A stretch of 6,585 nucleotides of DNA from JAGYLJ01 sp034661035 (GTDB lineage Bacteria > Patescibacteriota > Minisyncoccia > Phycocordibacterales > UBA12079), in NCBI GenBank assembly GCA_034661035.1, contig JAYEKM010000001.1, forward strand, positions 1 to 6,585. Reading direction: 5' to 3'. The notes beneath the pieces are model-generated. The model made no database searches. It was not told where the DNA came from and worked only from the letters and a program-made list of their open reading frames with translations. Both the position numbers and the translations under genes were made by a program. Shown one piece after another: positions 5,696 to 6,585 of the stretch; the stretch's first letter is position 1; every line of letters begins with the position of its first letter.

Positions 5696-5776
5696 AGGTC
5701 CAACCTCTTGGTTAGCACGATCGTGATCTTTAACCACTACGTATTGTATTACCACTACTGAGGTCGTACCTCTTTT
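5696..5776. repeat. 81-bp direct repeat, copy A
   Basis: Aligns without gaps to 6251-6331 (copy B), with 61 of 81 positions identical. The outer parts are nearly fixed: AGGTCC-A-ACCTCTTGG at the left and TTACCACT...GAGGTCGTACCTCTTTT at the right; the interior varies. In this copy GGTTA (5710-5714) pairs with TAACC (5731-5735), and the palindrome CACGATCGTG (5716-5725) lies between them. The right box is the palindrome GAGGT-CGT-ACCTC (5760-5772); the left box (5696-5706) is degenerate. The copy covers the region just upstream of the four-helix gene. Confidence 0.75.
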
Positions 5777-5788
5777 GTTATTGTTGCC

Positions 5789-5820
5789 GAGGTCGGACCT
5801 CTTTCTATCTCTCGATTTTT
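5789..5820 (+). repeat. Palindromic box with inverted-repeat tail, left copy
   Basis: The perfect 13-nt palindrome GAGGTC-G-GACCTC (5789-5801) is followed by CTATCTCTCGATTTTT (5805-5820). The same arrangement occurs in reverse at 6232-6262: palindrome, CTACCTCTCGA, then TTTTT. About 28 of 31-32 positions agree, allowing for a 2-nt and a 1-nt gap. The pair therefore bounds 5789-6262 like terminal inverted repeats, though no transposase lies inside. Confidence 0.6.
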
Positions 5821-5930
5821 TTCAAAAAAACTTGATTACACCACAGGTATTAAAATAATACAAATTTTGGGGTAAAAATGGACAATTTTTGCCAAAAAAC
5901 TCTCACATTTTTGACAAGAATCATTTGAAA

Positions 5931-5981
5931 AAGGGGTCGTTCCGCGAGGAGGAGCTTGCGACGGAAAGGGTGCGACCTCTT
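5931..5981. repeat. GC-rich long hairpin, split palindromic box
   Basis: AAGGGGTCG (5931-5939) pairs with CGACCTCTT (5973-5981) over 9 positions with one G/T wobble, and TTCCG (5940-5944) pairs with CGGAA (5962-5966). The 3' arm plus TGG (CGACCTCTTGG, 5973-5983) is identical to 6256-6266 in repeat copy B, so this looks like a palindromic box opened by a roughly 33-nt insert. The interior (GCGAGGAGGAGCTTGCG) is much richer in G and C than its surroundings. Confidence 0.5.
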
Positions 5982-5996
5982 GGAAAAATCTCCAAA

Positions 5997-6014
5997 TCAA
6001 TGATTTCTCATTGA
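5997..6014. repeat. Perfect 7-bp hairpin
   Basis: TCAATGA (5997-6003) and TCATTGA (6008-6014) are exact complements around a TTTC loop. It has no adjacent T-tract on the plus strand. It lies 26 nt before the palindromic repeat at 6040. Confidence 0.4.
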
Positions 6015-6039
6015 GAACAAACACTTTTTTAACAAACAA

Positions 6040-6111
6040 AATAGGGTTTACCCTGTTAAATCTTTTCTGAAAGAAAAGAATAAAATCTTTGATTTTACAT
6101 TTAACAGGGCT
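6040..6111. repeat. Palindromic dispersed repeat, long version (three-way junction)
   Basis: It has the same ends as the unit at 353-394: AATAGGGTTTACCCTGTT (6040-6057) and TTAACAGGGCT (6101-6111). CCCTGTTAAA (6051-6060) pairs perfectly with TTTAACAGGG (6100-6109). The 39-nt interior is almost entirely two more perfect hairpins: TCTTTTCT/AGAAAAGA (6061-6068, 6072-6079; loop GAA) and TAAAATC/GATTTTA (6081-6087, 6091-6097; loop TTT). Only one base separates the two hairpins and two follow the second, so the unit folds as a compact three-way junction in DNA or RNA. AGGGT/ACCCT at 6043-6054 offers an alternative small palindrome. Confidence 0.7.
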
Positions 6112-6199
6112 CTAATGCTCGTGCGGATAGCTTTTCAAAAATTATATGACTTAGATAAAGGGTAAAACAGAAATAACTCTCACACCTTTGTCTTAATAT

Positions 6200-6244
6200 C
6201 TCTCGAATTTTGGACAAATCGAGGGTTTGACAAAAATTCGAGAG
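6200..6244. repeat. Long hairpin with 12-bp perfect outer stem
   Basis: CTCTCGAATTTT (6200-6211) and AAAATTCGAGAG (6233-6244) are exact complements. Inside, CAAATC (6215-6220) pairs with GGTTTG (6224-6229) with one T/G wobble. The right arm is part of the inverted copy of 5789-5820 and leads directly into palindromic box 6250-6262. Confidence 0.6.
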
Positions 6245-6262
6245 GTAGCGAGGTCCGACCTC
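6232..6262 (-). repeat. Palindromic box with inverted-repeat tail, right copy
   Basis: Inverted counterpart of 5789-5820. Read on the minus strand it starts with the palindrome GAGGTCGGACCTC (6262-6250) and continues with CTACCTCTCGAATTTTT. The palindrome is shared with the left end of the 81-bp repeat copy B. Confidence 0.6.
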
Positions 6263-6331
6263 TTGGCTAAGAAACCAGTAATCTTTAGCTACCAAATTTT
6301 GTTTTACCACTGCCGAGGTCGGACCTCTTTT
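6251..6331. repeat. 81-bp direct repeat, copy B
   Basis: Gap-free counterpart of 5696-5776, with 75% identity and almost perfectly conserved end boxes (palindromes at 6250-6262 and 6315-6327). The stem seen in copy A is kept: GGCTA (6265-6269) faces TAGCT (6286-6290), where a T-A pair of copy A has become C-G and a G-C pair has become G-T. The element ends 36 nt from the stop codon of the surface-protein gene, so it would lie in that gene's 3' untranslated region on the minus strand. Confidence 0.75.
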
Positions 6332-6367
6332 AGCAATTTATTGATTTTTCAATGAATTTACCTCTTC

Positions 6368-6585
6368 TTACAATGATTTGATTAAGCTTCTTAACTCCTT
6401 AATTTCAATATCTTTTTCTTTTTTCAATTCCTCGTTCTTCCTTATCAAATCCTTAATAACCTCATTCTGAGCAGAAACAGTAGCTGATAAGTCTCTACCC
6501 TCTCCTGATACGATAAATGGGGCTAATTTGGAGTGGTCTAACTGCATTTCTTTATTATTTTCATCATATTGACCATCTGGAAGTC
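6368..6585 (-). CDS. Surface/tail-fibre-like protein, C-terminal part (runs off the right edge)
   Basis: The last 71 codons before a TAA (6370-6368) are in the window. The sequence LPDGQYDENNKEMQLDHSKL, then APFIVSGEGRDLSATVSAQN, ends in a charged helix (about 41-71: EVIKDLIRKN, EELKKEK, ELRSLIKSL) likely to form a trimeric coiled coil. A '...LDYSKLxP' segment followed by a C-terminal coiled coil is the usual end of tail-fibre-type proteins with an intramolecular chaperone (peptidase S74-like) domain, but the catalytic part of such a domain would lie outside the window, so it is not verified. It was missed as a long frame only because the window cuts it. The protein may be a paralogue of the one starting at 202, on the same strand. 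Confidence 0.65.
   Translation of the reverse strand, partial: LPDGQYDENNKEMQLDHSKLAPFIVSGEGRDLSATVSAQNEVIKDLIRKNEELKKEKDIEIKELRSLIKSL

Larger units (their letters stand above)
5686..6367. other. Gene-free repeat and hairpin field
   Basis: About 680 bases between the surface-protein stop (minus strand) and the four-helix gene start. Open frames here, such as minus-strand 5836-6039 and 6101-6310, are translations of repeats with no protein-like composition. Besides the elements listed separately, it has smaller hairpins at 5847-5861 (GTATT/AATAC) and 5871-5893 (GG-T-AAAAAT with ATTTTT-G-CC). Almost every 50-nt step contains an inverted repeat, which points to selection for structure or to accumulation of palindromic mobile sequences. 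Confidence 0.6.

Noticed and set aside
5760..5801. Palindromic boxes as intrinsic terminators
   Set aside because: A stem of 5-6 bp with a 1-3 nt loop and only three or four T after it is too weak, and the boxes occur in both orientations.
5836..6039. Minus-strand 67-codon open frame
   Set aside because: It is a translation of hairpins and GC-rich repeat sequence; no protein-like pattern and no start signal.
353..6111. Mobile island bounded by the direct 18-nt repeats at 353 and 6040
   Set aside because: The interior contains bL25 and other chromosomal genes and no integrase; the repeats are better explained as two members of a dispersed palindromic family.
6101..6310. Minus-strand 69-codon open frame
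   Set aside because: It runs through the three-way-junction repeat, the 12-bp hairpin and repeat copy B; composition follows the repeats.
5696..6331. Integron attC sites or cassette
   Set aside because: The two 81-bp repeats lack the R'/R'' core (RYYYAAC...GTTRRRY) at their ends, no gene lies between them, and no integrase is present.
5686..6367. CRISPR array or tRNA gene in the repeat field
   Set aside because: Repeats are too few, irregularly spaced and not separated by unique spacers; no cloverleaf with a T-loop GTTCRA motif was found.
5131..6585. Diversity-generating retroelement (Avd-like protein plus template/variable repeats)
   Set aside because: No reverse transcriptase is in the window, and differences between the 81-bp copies are not concentrated at adenines of one copy. 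It cannot be excluded just outside the window.

Overview
The window looks like a low-GC, compact bacterial chromosome segment, most plausibly from the Candidate Phyla Radiation (Patescibacteria, perhaps a Microgenomates-like lineage). The reasons are indirect: a short CTC-type bL25, a four-helix bundle (S23/IVP-like) protein with an 'IKSFRDLEVY' start, secreted proteins with an Asn-rich 'NILGANNNN' segment after the signal peptide, and start codons mostly without Shine-Dalgarno sequences. No rRNA gene or other taxonomic marker is present, so this is inference. All recognised genes end in TAA or TAG, and nothing requires a non-standard code.

Layout from left to right. 1-202 (minus) is the 5' end of a secreted surface protein. 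203-547 holds no recognisable gene but has several hairpins, a palindromic repeat and a possible plus-strand promoter. 548-1951 (minus) is a secreted coiled-coil lytic transglycosylase. 2030-2689 (minus) is ribosomal protein bL25, separated from the transglycosylase by a strong intrinsic terminator. 2690-3021 is a busy divergent intergenic region: the bL25 promoter, a 16-codon mini-ORF on the plus strand with a 13-nt perfect match to the usual 16S rRNA 3' end, a strong terminator, and a promoter with a hairpin-bearing leader for a PfkB-family sugar/nucleoside kinase (3022-4050, plus). The kinase converges, with a 1-nt gap, on a two-gene minus-strand unit: a four-helix bundle protein (5131-5685) followed by a protein joining a transposase-like zinc ribbon and HTH region to a PD-(D/E)XK nuclease (4052-5116). 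5686-6367 is gene-free and dense with palindromes, direct repeats and hairpins. 6368-6585 (minus) is the 3' end of a second surface/tail-fibre-like protein.

How it fits together. bL25 and the transglycosylase are housekeeping functions (ribosome; cell-wall remodelling). The fibre-like ends suggest that a set of surface proteins flanks this block. The most unusual parts are (1) the mini-ORF/terminator unit ahead of the kinase, which has the geometry of a translation-controlled attenuator or a short SD-rich RNA; (2) the zinc-ribbon/HTH/nuclease fusion and its four-helix partner, located beside (3) a roughly 650-bp field of palindromic boxes, an 81-bp direct repeat pair whose substitutions preserve a stem, and a repeat that folds into a perfect three-way junction. 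Whether (2) acts on (3) is a hypothesis that the sequence alone cannot settle.
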